Of a stretch of DNA of 42,123 nucleotides, positions 18,373 through 27,604 are shown piece by piece; positions within the stretch are counted from its first letter, which is position 1, and each line of letters starts with the position of its first letter. The DNA is taken from NCBI GenBank assembly GCA_004322535.1, contig SCUZ01000055.1, forward strand, positions 1 through 42,123, read 5' to 3'. The notes below the pieces were generated by a model. The model did not search any database, was not told the DNA's origin, and saw only the letters and a program-made list of their open reading frames with translations. The translations under genes and the position numbers were made by a program. Source of the DNA: Rugosibacter sp. (GTDB lineage Bacteria > Pseudomonadota > Gammaproteobacteria > Burkholderiales > Rhodocyclaceae).

Positions 18373-18444
18373 ATGAAAACGAGAAAACAACGGAGTGCCG
18401 CAAAGGACAGGAAACAAATCATAGCGATAACCCCAAATAATTGA
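18373..18444 (+). CDS. Putative 23-residue basic peptide
   Basis: A short frame with AAGGA 5 nt before its ATG, encoding a strongly basic peptide (four Lys and three Arg among the first 14 residues, one Asp) that starts MKTRKQRSAAKDRK and ends in TPNN. Its TGA stop overlaps the GAGGAG ribosome site of the next gene, so translation of the two may be coupled. It could be a leader peptide or a small protein. I recognise no family, and its expression is unproven. Confidence 0.4.
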   Translation: MKTRKQRSAAKDRKQIIAITPNN

Positions 18445-18454
18445 GGAGCTGTCC

Positions 18455-18979
18455 ATGTATAGAGGAGCGGATTTACCGAATGAAAATGAAAAAATCCAGT
18501 ATTCGAGCCGGTTCTACCAGAGTTGCCTGGCTCGATTGGGCGATACGGGTGAAAACCCTGCCATGGTGCTTGATGACACTGGCAAAGTGCTTTTTTGCAG
18601 TCAGCAAGCCGTAGATATTTTGGGCAATGGGATAGATGATCTGCTGGAGCGGCCTATCAAAGACTTTATTCCAGCTGTTCCGTTTAATCCCAATGCGCCT
18701 GGCAGCAATATAGTCAATGCCGCCTATGCCGGCCGACAAAACCAGTGGCGGGAATATTGCATTTTCAACAATTCCGGGAAGGAAACTTTTTCGGTTGAAT
18801 TGCTTTTCGATGCACTGGAGGTAGATCTCCATTATCTGATTCTCCTTTGGGTACGCATCCCGACGGCACTTTTTCTGCGCAAGAACACACACGGGCATGG
18901 CATCACACAAACGCCAGTACGCCCTGTGCAGTTCCTGCTTGAGGGTGTGGCAATGGCCGAGGAGCCAGACATCAGCTAA
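18455..18979 (+). CDS. PAS-like sensory domain protein
   Basis: A 174-residue cytosolic protein without an output domain. Residues 33-130 look like a PAS fold: NPAMVLDDTGKVLFCSQQAVDIL, then the helix DDLLERPIKDFIP, and the strand-rich EYCIFNNSGKETFSVELLFDALEV. The last 40 residues show nothing recognisable. It has a strong GAGGAG 6 nt before the ATG. Lying inside the two-component and chaperone locus, it may be an accessory sensor; its ligand and partner are unknown. Confidence 0.75.
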   Translation: MYRGADLPNENEKIQYSSRFYQSCLARLGDTGENPAMVLDDTGKVLFCSQQAVDILGNGIDDLLERPIKDFIPAVPFNPNAPGSNIVNAAYAGRQNQWREYCIFNNSGKETFSVELLFDALEVDLHYLILLWVRIPTALFLRKNTHGHGITQTPVRPVQFLLEGVAMAEEPDIS

Positions 18980-19031
18980 AGCGCGGCTGACGCCGTCACT
19001 CTATTTGTCAATAAAAAAATGGAGGTACACA

Positions 19032-19595
19032 ATGAAACTGAAACCTGCTTCAACCCCGTCAGGTCCACCCATGAAGAAAATCAAGAAATCAGCCGACTTT
19101 ATGGCAAGCAGCGGTTTTTCCACCGTTGATTCCGATCTGCGCCAGCAGATGATCGCAACAGCCGCCTACTACCGTGCCGAGCGGCGCGGATTTTTTAATG
19201 GTGGCGACCCGAGTATCGACTGGTACGAAGCGGAAATGGAAGTCGACCAGATATTGCGGGGTTCCGCCCCGGATGACAGGAATATGGCGCAGCTGGAAGC
19301 ACTACTGGTCGAGTGGGATGCCCGGTTTGAAGAACTCAAGAACAAGATTGTCAAGGCAAAAGCCCAAACCCGCACCGAATACCAGAAGCAACTTCACGCG
19401 ATAGCGGAAAAGCGATCAGTGATCAGCGACAAACTCGAGGATCTGCGACAACACACAGGTGAAGCATGGAATGATCTCAAGAACGCCATTGAACATGCGT
19501 GGGACGAAATGTGCCAGGAGACAGAGCGCCTTACATCGCGGTTCAAGCATGAAGAAACTCCCGGTGCAGGTAAGAGAAAGAAAGAAGCGCAATGA
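19032..19595 (+). CDS. DUF2934 protein with a stress-type coiled coil
   Basis: A 187-residue soluble protein. Residues 39-75 match the DUF2934 pattern (IATAAYYRAERRGF, DWYEAEMEVD). Residues 84-165 form a charged coiled coil resembling the Sll1863-type stress proteins, ending in KLEDLRQHTGEAWNDLKNAI with Trp146. The tail is basic (GKRKKEAQ). An ideal GGAGG precedes the ATG; longer starts run back into the PAS gene. The next gene overlaps it by 4 nt and encodes a lipoprotein with the same coiled-coil motif. The function is unknown; the context suggests a stress role. Confidence 0.82.
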   Translation: MKLKPASTPSGPPMKKIKKSADFMASSGFSTVDSDLRQQMIATAAYYRAERRGFFNGGDPSIDWYEAEMEVDQILRGSAPDDRNMAQLEALLVEWDARFEELKNKIVKAKAQTRTEYQKQLHAIAEKRSVISDKLEDLRQHTGEAWNDLKNAIEHAWDEMCQETERLTSRFKHEETPGAGKRKKEAQ

Positions 19596-19999
19596 ACTCT
19601 CTGCGAACGCTGATGCTGCTTGGAATTGCAGTCGGTCTTGCGGCATGCAGCAAAAAAGAGGATTACGCACTCCCCAAAATCGGGACAGGAAAAACCGAGA
19701 TAAAAAGCTCTGCCGCCACAAGCGAGAACCATCTTGAGCGTGAGCAGTTTCTGTCCAAGATGCAGCAGGAAGTGGCTGAACTAGGCACCAGGATTGAAAC
19801 ATTGAGGAAACAGGCTCAACGGGCAACCGCCGAACTTCAGCCCAAGATACTGGCGCTTGATGCGGAAATGAAAAATCTGCAAACCAAGCTGACTGAACTC
19901 AAAACAACAACAACCGACCGGTGGAAGACGCTCAAGATCGATATCGAGTCCTCAATGGACCATCTCAGGAACGCAGTCGATAAGGCAGGCGAGAAATAG
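19592..19999 (+). CDS. Coiled-coil lipoprotein related to the upstream protein
   Basis: A 135-residue predicted lipoprotein. The signal peptide (MNSLRTLMLLGIAVG) ends in the lipobox LAAC with Cys19 as the lipidated residue. Residues 47-130 are a continuous coiled coil. The segment KLTELKTTTTDRWKTLKIDI (99-118) aligns without gaps to residues 134-153 of the DUF2934 protein; over the 25-residue span to Asp123, ten positions are identical, including Lys, Leu, Thr, Trp, Lys, Ile and Glu. Ser at position 2 of the mature protein predicts outer-membrane sorting. Starts by ATGA overlap, 53 nt before hsp20. Confidence 0.83.
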   Translation: MNSLRTLMLLGIAVGLAACSKKEDYALPKIGTGKTEIKSSAATSENHLEREQFLSKMQQEVAELGTRIETLRKQAQRATAELQPKILALDAEMKNLQTKLTELKTTTTDRWKTLKIDIESSMDHLRNAVDKAGEK

Positions 20000-20011
20000 A
20001 AATCAGGTCAG

Positions 20012-20048
20012 GATTCATCAACCGCAACACCCTTTCAAAAGGAGAATC
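20012..20048 (+). promoter_or_regulatory. Possible RNA thermometer at the hsp20 ribosome site
   Basis: CCTT and AAGG (20031-20034, 20039-20042) close a 4-nt loop that masks most of the AAGGAG ribosome site. GATTC at 20012-20016 can pair with GAATC at 20044-20048 and enclose the whole element. The short, weak stems would open on warming. This is a fold by eye, not computed, and differs from classic ROSE or fourU elements. Confidence 0.35.
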
Positions 20049-20051
20049 ATC

Positions 20052-20498
20052 ATGGCTAACATTACCCGTTTCAATCCATTCAACGAACTGGCTCGTCTTG
20101 ATCCGTTCGCGGATGTAGGTGATTTTTTCAACGGATTCACCTTGCGGCCTGTCCTGCGCAATTTCGAGATCGAACCACAGATCAAGCTCGAAGTGTCGGA
20201 AGAAGACAAGGTTTACCGGGTCAAAGCAGAGATTCCGGGGGTAAAAAAAGAGGATATCAACGTTACGGTTGACGGCAAGCAGGTCTCCATCAGCGCCGAA
20301 GTAAAAAAGGAAAAGGAAGAAAAAGAGGGCGAGAAAGTGATTCGCAGTGAACGTTATTACGGCAAGGTTTCGCGCAGCTTTTCTCTTGATCAAGCAGTTG
20401 ACGAAAGTGCCACGCAGGCCAAATATACCGATGGCGTACTGGAAATGACGTTACCCAAAAAATCAGGAACCATAACCAAGAAGATCACTGTTGCATAG
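20052..20498 (+). CDS. Small heat shock protein, Hsp20 family
   Basis: ATP-independent holdase chaperone of 148 residues that binds unfolding proteins. The alpha-crystallin domain spans about residues 42-140: IKLEVSEEDKVYRVKAEIPGVKKEDINVTV, then RSERYYGKVSRSF and the strand with A-x-x-x-n-G-V-L (AKYTDGVLEMTLPK). A C-terminal ITV gives the IxI/V-type oligomerisation motif. The ribosome site AAGGAG lies 7 nt before the ATG, within a possible thermometer fold. groEL follows after a stable hairpin, so the two chaperone genes are probably cotranscribed. Confidence 0.94.
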   Translation: MANITRFNPFNELARLDPFADVGDFFNGFTLRPVLRNFEIEPQIKLEVSEEDKVYRVKAEIPGVKKEDINVTVDGKQVSISAEVKKEKEEKEGEKVIRSERYYGKVSRSFSLDQAVDESATQAKYTDGVLEMTLPKKSGTITKKITVA

Positions 20499-20511
20499 CG
20501 GGCCAAATACA

Positions 20512-20547
20512 CCCCGCTTGCAGCTTCATCAATTGCTGCGGGCGGGG
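20512..20547 (+). repeat. Stable intergenic hairpin between hsp20 and groEL
   Basis: A 13-bp stem, with two G-U pairs in RNA, joins CCCCGCTTGCAGC (20512-20524) to GCTGCGGGCGGGG (20535-20547) around a 10-nt loop. No T run follows, so it is more likely an mRNA-processing or stability element than a terminator. Confidence 0.6.
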
Positions 20548-20638
20548 GGGCGTCAGCTAGGCCAGTGCAATCGAAAAACATGCCGATGATTGAGATTGAG
20601 GATAAACAGGATTGTCGCCGCTGGCCAAGGAGTTTCCT

Positions 20639-22261
20639 GTGCCGGTAAAACAAGTGGTGTTTCATGACACTGCGCGCAGCAAGATCGTCAAAGGTGTCAA
20701 TATCCTGGCGGACGCAGTCAAGGTAACCCTTGGCCCCAGTGGCCGCAACGTTATTCTGGAGCGTGCCTACGGGCCGCCTCTGGTGGCCAATTCCGGCGTG
20801 GTGGTGGCCAGAGACATCGTGCTTGCAGACAAGCTCGAAAACATGGGCGCACAGATGTTGCAGGAGGTCGCCAGCAAGACATCCGCAGTGGCAGGCGACG
20901 GCACAACGACGGCTACAGTATTGGCTCAGGCCATTGTGCAGGAAGGCATGAAATATGTGGCTGCCGGAATGAATCCAATGGACCTCAAACGCGGTATTGA
21001 CAAAGCCGTTGCTGCCATCATTGAAGAATTAAAGAAACTATCCAAGCCCTGCACCACAAATAAGGAAATTGCCCAGGTGGGCGCCATTTCCGCCAGTTCC
21101 GATTTGTCCGTGGGCAATACCATTGCCCACGCCATGGAAAAGGTAGGTAGTGATGGTGTCATCACGGTGGAGGACGGCTCCGGCCTGTACAACGAGCTGG
21201 AGATCGTCGAGGGAATGCAACTCAAACGTGGCTATCTCTCGCCTTATTTCATCACCAGTGCCGATATGCAAATCACAGTGCTGGAAGATCCGTATATTCT
21301 CTTGTGCGAGAAGAAAATTTCCAGCATTCACGATTTACTGCCTATGCTGGAAAAAATTGCGCAGACCGGCAAACCGCTGCTGATCCTCGCAGAGGATGTC
21401 GACGGTGAAGCTTTGGCTACGCTGGTGGTCAACCATTTGCGCGGTATTCTCAAGTGCTGCGCCGTCAAAGCCCCCGAATTCGGCGATCACCGCAAGGCGA
21501 TGCTGGGAGATATTGCGGTGATTACCGGCGGTACGGTGATCACCGAGGCGCTCGGTTTGTCTTTGGAAAAAGCAAGCATCGAAGACCTGGGCACAGCAAA
21601 ACGCATTGAAGTCACGAAAGAAGACACCACCATTATCGGCGGCGGCGGAAAGTCCGACTCCATCCAAAATCGCATCAAGCAAATCCGTGAGCAAATCAAG
21701 GATAGTGTTAGCAATTACGACAAGGAAAAACTGCAAGAGCGCATTGCCAAGATCGCGGGCGGTGTTGCAGTGATCAAGGTCGGCGCCGCCACCGAAACCG
21801 GAATGAAAGAGAAGAAGAGCCGTATCGAGGACGCGCTACACGCGACCCGTGCAGCGATTCAGGAAGGTATCCTGCCCGGCGGTGGCTTGGCGTTGCTGCG
21901 CTCGCGTCGAGCACTCCTGACACTTAGCGGCGACAATCACGACCAAGACTGCGGCATCGGGATTGTGCGACGCGCGCTGGAAGAGCCGCTGCGCCAGATT
22001 GTCGCCAACACGGGCAGCGACTCCTCGGTAGTGCTCGACAAGGTGCTCGCAGGAACAGGTGACTTCGGCTACAACGCGGCAACTGGCGAGTATGGCGACC
22101 TCATCGAAATGGGCATCCTCGACCCGACCAAGGTGACGCGCTGCGCCTTGCAGAATGCAGCTTCCATTGCTAGCCTCATTCTCACCACCGACGTAATGAT
22201 CGCAGACCTGCCGCAAGAAGCTGCGGAGTCTGGTACTACGGACAGGATGGAGATGGAATAA
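20639..22261 (+). CDS. groEL: Divergent GroEL-type chaperonin
   Basis: A 60-kDa chaperonin of 540 residues. The GTG start is supported by AAGGAG 6 nt upstream and by residue-for-residue alignment to E. coli GroEL through position 90. Conserved: [14 protein letters not shown] with Asp87, the SPYF substrate-binding stretch, [13 protein letters not shown], and [12 protein letters not shown] with the ATPase Asp398 equivalent. Deviations: residues 51-53 read NSG instead of KDG, replacing ATPase Asp52 by Ser; APEFGD replaces APGFGD; and the C-terminus ends in an acidic DRMEME without the GGM repeats. No groES is adjacent. This looks like a specialised second chaperonin with altered ATP turnover. 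Confidence 0.93.
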   Translation: MPVKQVVFHDTARSKIVKGVNILADAVKVTLGPSGRNVILERAYGPPLVANSGVVVARDIVLADKLENMGAQMLQEVASKTSAVAGDGTTTATVLAQAIVQEGMKYVAAGMNPMDLKRGIDKAVAAIIEELKKLSKPCTTNKEIAQVGAISASSDLSVGNTIAHAMEKVGSDGVITVEDGSGLYNELEIVEGMQLKRGYLSPYFITSADMQITVLEDPYILLCEKKISSIHDLLPMLEKIAQTGKPLLILAEDVDGEALATLVVNHLRGILKCCAVKAPEFGDHRKAMLGDIAVITGGTVITEALGLSLEKASIEDLGTAKRIEVTKEDTTIIGGGGKSDSIQNRIKQIREQIKDSVSNYDKEKLQERIAKIAGGVAVIKVGAATETGMKEKKSRIEDALHATRAAIQEGILPGGGLALLRSRRALLTLSGDNHDQDCGIGIVRRALEEPLRQIVANTGSDSSVVLDKVLAGTGDFGYNAATGEYGDLIEMGILDPTKVTRCALQNAASIASLILTTDVMIADLPQEAAESGTTDRMEME

Positions 22262-22363
22262 TGCTACTGAAGCAACACGCGATGTTCAACTTAATATAGT
22301 AGCGCGACAGCGAATCAGCAACATCGATGTAGAGTTCTTGCGCATGCAGTCATGTGAACCAGA

Positions 22364-22396
22364 CTGTCTAATTGCCAGTTAGAGGACAGGATTTTT
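22364..22396 (+). terminator. Possible terminator or attenuator between groEL and cfa
   Basis: CTGTC (22364-22368) pairs with GACAG (22385-22389). An inner TAA/TTA pairing with a 3-nt bulge continues the stem, and G-A-TTTTT follows. It could end the chaperone transcript or attenuate read-through into cfa. The stem is imperfect. Confidence 0.35.
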
Positions 22397-22426
22397 CGTG
22401 AAACTTGAGCACATTGGAGGGAGACC

Positions 22427-23752
22427 ATGAATTTCACCATAAGTCTTGTGCCACCAACACTGCAGGAATCCAGACATGCCGATGCAGCGATGCGCATTCT
22501 CAAACGCCTGCTGCGCAACTTCCACAGTTCTGCTGCGCTGCGCCTGTGGAATGATACGACCCATCACATTGGCCACACCCCACCCGTTTTTACTCTGGTC
22601 GTGCGGGATCCTGCCATACTGCGCAAACTGGTACTAAATCGCAGCGCACTGGTGCTCGCAGATGCCTATTTTCGCGGGTTCCTTGATTTTGAAGGTGACT
22701 TGTATTCGGTACTGCGTCTGAAAGAACACTTCCAGACACTGGTTCTGCCGCTACGCGAGCGCAGCGCTTTATTGCTTGACGCCCTGCGGCTGCCGGGAAA
22801 ACCTTCGGCGGCGATGTCGCCTGCATCTTCTTCTGCCCGGCCCAGGGAAGACAGGTTCTCTCACGATCACTCCAGGCAAAGCGATGCCGCCGCCATCTCG
22901 TTTCACTACGATGTATCCAACCAGTTTTACAAGTTGTGGCTGGATGAGCAGATGGTGTATTCGTGCGCCTATTTCGAGACGCCCGACGACACGTTGGAGC
23001 AAGCACAGCGCAAAAAACTCGATCACATCTGCCACAAATTGCGCCTTAAATCAGGTGAGCATTTCCTCGATATCGGTTGTGGCTGGGGTGCGCTGGTGTG
23101 CTGGGCGGCGCGACATTACGGGGTACGGGCTCATGGCATCACGCTGAGCCAGCAGCAGCATGACTATGCGCAGCAGCGCATAGTCGCCGAAGGGTTGGGT
23201 GATCTTGTTACCGTGGAACTGCTCGACTATCGCGATCTGCAAGGCGAGGCGGTGTACGACAAAGCCGCCAGTGTCGGCATGTTCGAGCATGTCGGACTGG
23301 CGAACCTTCCCGCTTATACCGCCACCGTTCATCGGGTATTGCGGCCGGGCGGTTTGTTCCTGAACCATGGCATTACCCATGATGAAGAGGGCTGGGAGCA
23401 GAATGTCAATACGGAATTCATCAACCGCTATGTATTCCCTGACGGCGAACTTGACACCGTGAGCAATATTCAGCGCGGCATGGAGCATGCCGGTTTTGAG
23501 ATTCACGATGTTGAAGGCCTGCGGTCGCACTATGCACTCACGCTCCGGCACTGGGTGCAACGGCTGGAGGCAGCTCACGACGAGGCATTGCAACATGTCA
23601 GCGAAACGGCCTATCGCGTCTGGCGGCTCTACATGGCGGCCTGCGCATTGGAATTTGAAGCCGGAGGCACCGGGATTTACCAAATCCTGGCATCGCGGCG
23701 TGGCGCGGCGGCGCTTGCCGTGCCGCTGACACGGCGAGACTTGTATACCTGA
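22427..23752 (+). CDS. cfa: Cyclopropane-fatty-acyl-phospholipid synthase family protein
   Basis: SAM-dependent enzyme of 441 residues that methylenates unsaturated acyl chains of membrane phospholipids, typically on stress or entry to stationary phase. The N-terminal 120 residues resemble the CFA lipid-binding domain. The catalytic part has VSNQFYKLWLDEQMVYSCAY, the SAM motif LDIGCGWGALVCWAA (about 215-229), GITLSQQQ, SVGMFEHVG with the conserved Glu, and a late YRVWRLYMAACALEFEAGG. A GGAGGG site precedes the ATG. Cfa at the end of the chaperone locus fits an envelope-stress role. A possible attenuator lies just upstream. Confidence 0.92.
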   Translation: MNFTISLVPPTLQESRHADAAMRILKRLLRNFHSSAALRLWNDTTHHIGHTPPVFTLVVRDPAILRKLVLNRSALVLADAYFRGFLDFEGDLYSVLRLKEHFQTLVLPLRERSALLLDALRLPGKPSAAMSPASSSARPREDRFSHDHSRQSDAAAISFHYDVSNQFYKLWLDEQMVYSCAYFETPDDTLEQAQRKKLDHICHKLRLKSGEHFLDIGCGWGALVCWAARHYGVRAHGITLSQQQHDYAQQRIVAEGLGDLVTVELLDYRDLQGEAVYDKAASVGMFEHVGLANLPAYTATVHRVLRPGGLFLNHGITHDEEGWEQNVNTEFINRYVFPDGELDTVSNIQRGMEHAGFEIHDVEGLRSHYALTLRHWVQRLEAAHDEALQHVSETAYRVWRLYMAACALEFEAGGTGIYQILASRRGAAALAVPLTRRDLYT

Positions 23753-23770
23753 CCTTGCAGGAGACTGCCT

Positions 23771-23800
23771 TCCACACTTTTCAAAATAGCAGTAGATAAT
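23771..23800 (+). promoter_or_regulatory. Candidate promoter for the acs-pdh-acp operon
   Basis: TCCACA (4 of 6) and GATAAT (5 of 6) with an 18-bp spacer. The -10 box lies within an inverted repeat (GTAGAT/ATCTAC), a layout suited to repression. Visual match only. Confidence 0.35.
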
Positions 23801-23823
23801 TGGATCTACCTGCGGTTAACCGC
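23790..23823. repeat. Two adjacent inverted repeats upstream of the acyl-CoA synthetase gene
   Basis: GTAGAT-N6-ATCTAC (23792-23809) is followed after 2 nt by the perfect 12-bp palindrome GCGGTTAACCGC (23812-23823), 18 nt before the start codon. Both are plausible operator sequences for a dimeric repressor or activator. Confidence 0.6.
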
Positions 23824-23841
23824 TGATCGGCTTGGACACGC

Positions 23842-25604
<1,763 letters not shown>

Positions 25605-25608
<4 letters not shown>

Positions 25609-26609
25609 TCGCGCCACCGCCCAGCGGACCCGTGCCCTACGCGCGGGACTTTGCCCATCGGCTGCTAACCGACATGCTGCGCATCCGCCGCATGGAAGAA
25701 AAATCAGCGGAACTCTACGGTGCCGGCAAGATTCGCGGCTTTCTGCATCTCTACATCGGCGAGGAAGCGGTCGCCGTCGGCGCGCTGCACGCGCTGCAAG
25801 CCGAAGACAACCTGGTCACCACCTATCGTGAGCATGGCCATGCGCTGGTGCGCGGCATGTCCATGGATGTCATTCTGGCTGAAATGTATGGCAAGCGCGA
25901 AGGCTGCTCTCTGGGGCGCGGCGGCTCGATGCACCTGTTCGACAAGCGCACACGTTTATTCGGCGGTAACGCGATTGTCGCCGGTGGCTTGCCGGTGGCT
26001 GCCGGACTCGCCCTGGCGGATAAAATACAGAAAACGAGCCGCATAACGGCCTGCTTTTTCGGCGATGGTGCGGTAGCGGAAGGAGCGTTCCACGAGTCGA
26101 TGAACTTAGCAGCGCTGTGGCAACTGCCGGTGCTGTTTTGCTGCGAAAACAATCTCTATGCCATGGGCACGGCGCTGGAGAACTCCGAATCGCAGACCGA
26201 TCTTTGCGCCAAGGCAGCGTCCTACAGGATGCCGACGATCAAGGTGGATGGCATGGATGTCGTCGCGGTACATGAAGCGACGCGCCAGGCGCAGGCGCGG
26301 GTGCGCGCTGGCGAAGGGCCGCTGTTTATCGAGTACCAGACCTACCGCTTTCGCGCCCACTCGATGTTCGATGCCGAGCTCTACCGCAGCAAGGCGGAGG
26401 TGGAGGAATGGAAGACGCGCGGCCCGGTTCACACCTTTACCGCGCGGTTAAAGCAAGAAGGCAAGCTCAGCGAAGAGGAATTTCTTGCCCTTGACGCGCA
26501 AGTCAATACCGAGGTGGCAGCGGCCGTGGCTTTCGCCGAAGCCGGTACATGGGAACCGGTAGAACACATGCTCGCGGATGTTTATACCCCGGCAGGGAGC
26601 CAGCCATGA
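25605..26609 (+). CDS. pdhA: 2-oxoacid (pyruvate) dehydrogenase E1 component, alpha subunit
   Basis: Thiamin-diphosphate-dependent decarboxylase subunit of 334 residues. Visible: [49 protein letters not shown], the ThDP-binding stretch from [18 protein letters not shown] to CCENN (about 151-184), and RFRAHSMFD for the phosphorylation-loop region. This is the heterotetrameric E1 class (pyruvate, acetoin or branched-chain). The GRGGSMH motif and the context favour pyruvate or acetoin. Overlaps acsA and pdhB by 4 nt each. Many beta-proteobacteria also carry a homodimeric AceE, so this may be a second complex. Confidence 0.92.
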
Positions 26610-27604
26610 GCGATAACACTAACAACCGCCGCATCAGCTACCGCGCAGCCTTGCATGATGGCTTGCGCGAAGCGTTGCAGCAGGATCCGCGCGTCTTCCT
26701 GCTGGGGGAAGATGTCGGCCGCTACGGCGGCACCTATGCCGTATCAAGGGGTTTACTCGACGAATTCGGCCCCGAGCGCATTCGCGACACGCCGCTCTCG
26801 GAACTGGCCTTCGTCGGCATCGGCATCGGCGCGGCCCTGGGCGGCATGCGTCCCATCGTCGAAGTGATGACGGTGAATTTCAGCCTGCTGGCGCTGGATC
26901 AGATCATCAATACGGCGGCGATCTATCATCACATGTCCGGTGGACAGTTTTCGGTGCCGCTAGTGATCCGCATGTCCACGGGTGCTGGCCGGCAGGTGGC
27001 AGCACAGCATTCGAACAGCTTTGAAGGCTGGTACGCCCACATCCCCGGCATCAAGATTCTGGCCCCGGCGACCATCGAAGATGCCCGTTACATACTTGCC
27101 GCCGCACTCGCAGACCCTGATCCGGTCCTCCTCTTCGAACATGCGGCGCTTTACAACGTGGAGGGTGAACTGCCTGCCAATGAGACAGTGGACATCAAGT
27201 CAGCCAAAGTGCGTCGCAAAGGCACTGATGTGACCTTGATCACTTATGGCGGCTCCCTGCCCAAGGCGCTGCAAGCAGCCGAGGCAATGGCGCAAGACAA
27301 CATCAGCGCCGAAGTGCTTGACCTGCGCGTGCTGCGCCCGCTGGATACCGAGGCCATCGTGGCATCGGTGCGCAAGTGCCATCGTGCGGTCGTGATTGAT
27401 GAAGGCTGGCGCAGCGGCAGCCTCTCTGCAGAAGTCATGGCGCGCATCATGGAGCAGGCTTTTTTTGACCTGGATGCTCCCGTGGCGCGGGTCTGCGCGG
27501 AGGAAGTCCCCATCCCCTACGCCCGGCATCTGGAAGAAGCTGCCCTGCCCCAGCCGGAAAAGATCGTCGCAGCAGTGAAAGCCCTACTGGGAGAGCGCGC
27601 ATGA
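26606..27604 (+). CDS. pdhB: 2-oxoacid (pyruvate) dehydrogenase E1 component, beta subunit
   Basis: Partner subunit of 332 residues completing the E1 active site. Recognised by [31 protein letters not shown] with the ThDP-activating Glu, [25 protein letters not shown], the [15 protein letters not shown] loop, [13 protein letters not shown], and the C-terminal [12 protein letters not shown] and [15 protein letters not shown]. The start is taken at MSDNTNN, in ATGA overlap with pdhA; a longer frame exists but runs into pdhA. A purine-rich GGCAGGGAG lies just before the ATG. Confidence 0.93.
   Translation: MSDNTNNRRISYRAALHDGLREALQQDPRVFLLGEDVGRYGGTYAVSRGLLDEFGPERIRDTPLSELAFVGIGIGAALGGMRPIVEVMTVNFSLLALDQIINTAAIYHHMSGGQFSVPLVIRMSTGAGRQVAAQHSNSFEGWYAHIPGIKILAPATIEDARYILAAALADPDPVLLFEHAALYNVEGELPANETVDIKSAKVRRKGTDVTLITYGGSLPKALQAAEAMAQDNISAEVLDLRVLRPLDTEAIVASVRKCHRAVVIDEGWRSGSLSAEVMARIMEQAFFDLDAPVARVCAEEVPIPYARHLEEAALPQPEKIVAAVKALLGERA

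Noticed and set aside
20612-20638. TTG start for groEL nine codons upstream
   Set aside because: The GTG at 20639 has AAGGAG 6 nt before it and gives exact numbering agreement with E. coli GroEL.
22265-22305. GCTACT/AGTAGC inverted repeat after groEL as a terminator
   Set aside because: Only 6 bp around a loop of about 29 nt, with no T run; not better than chance.
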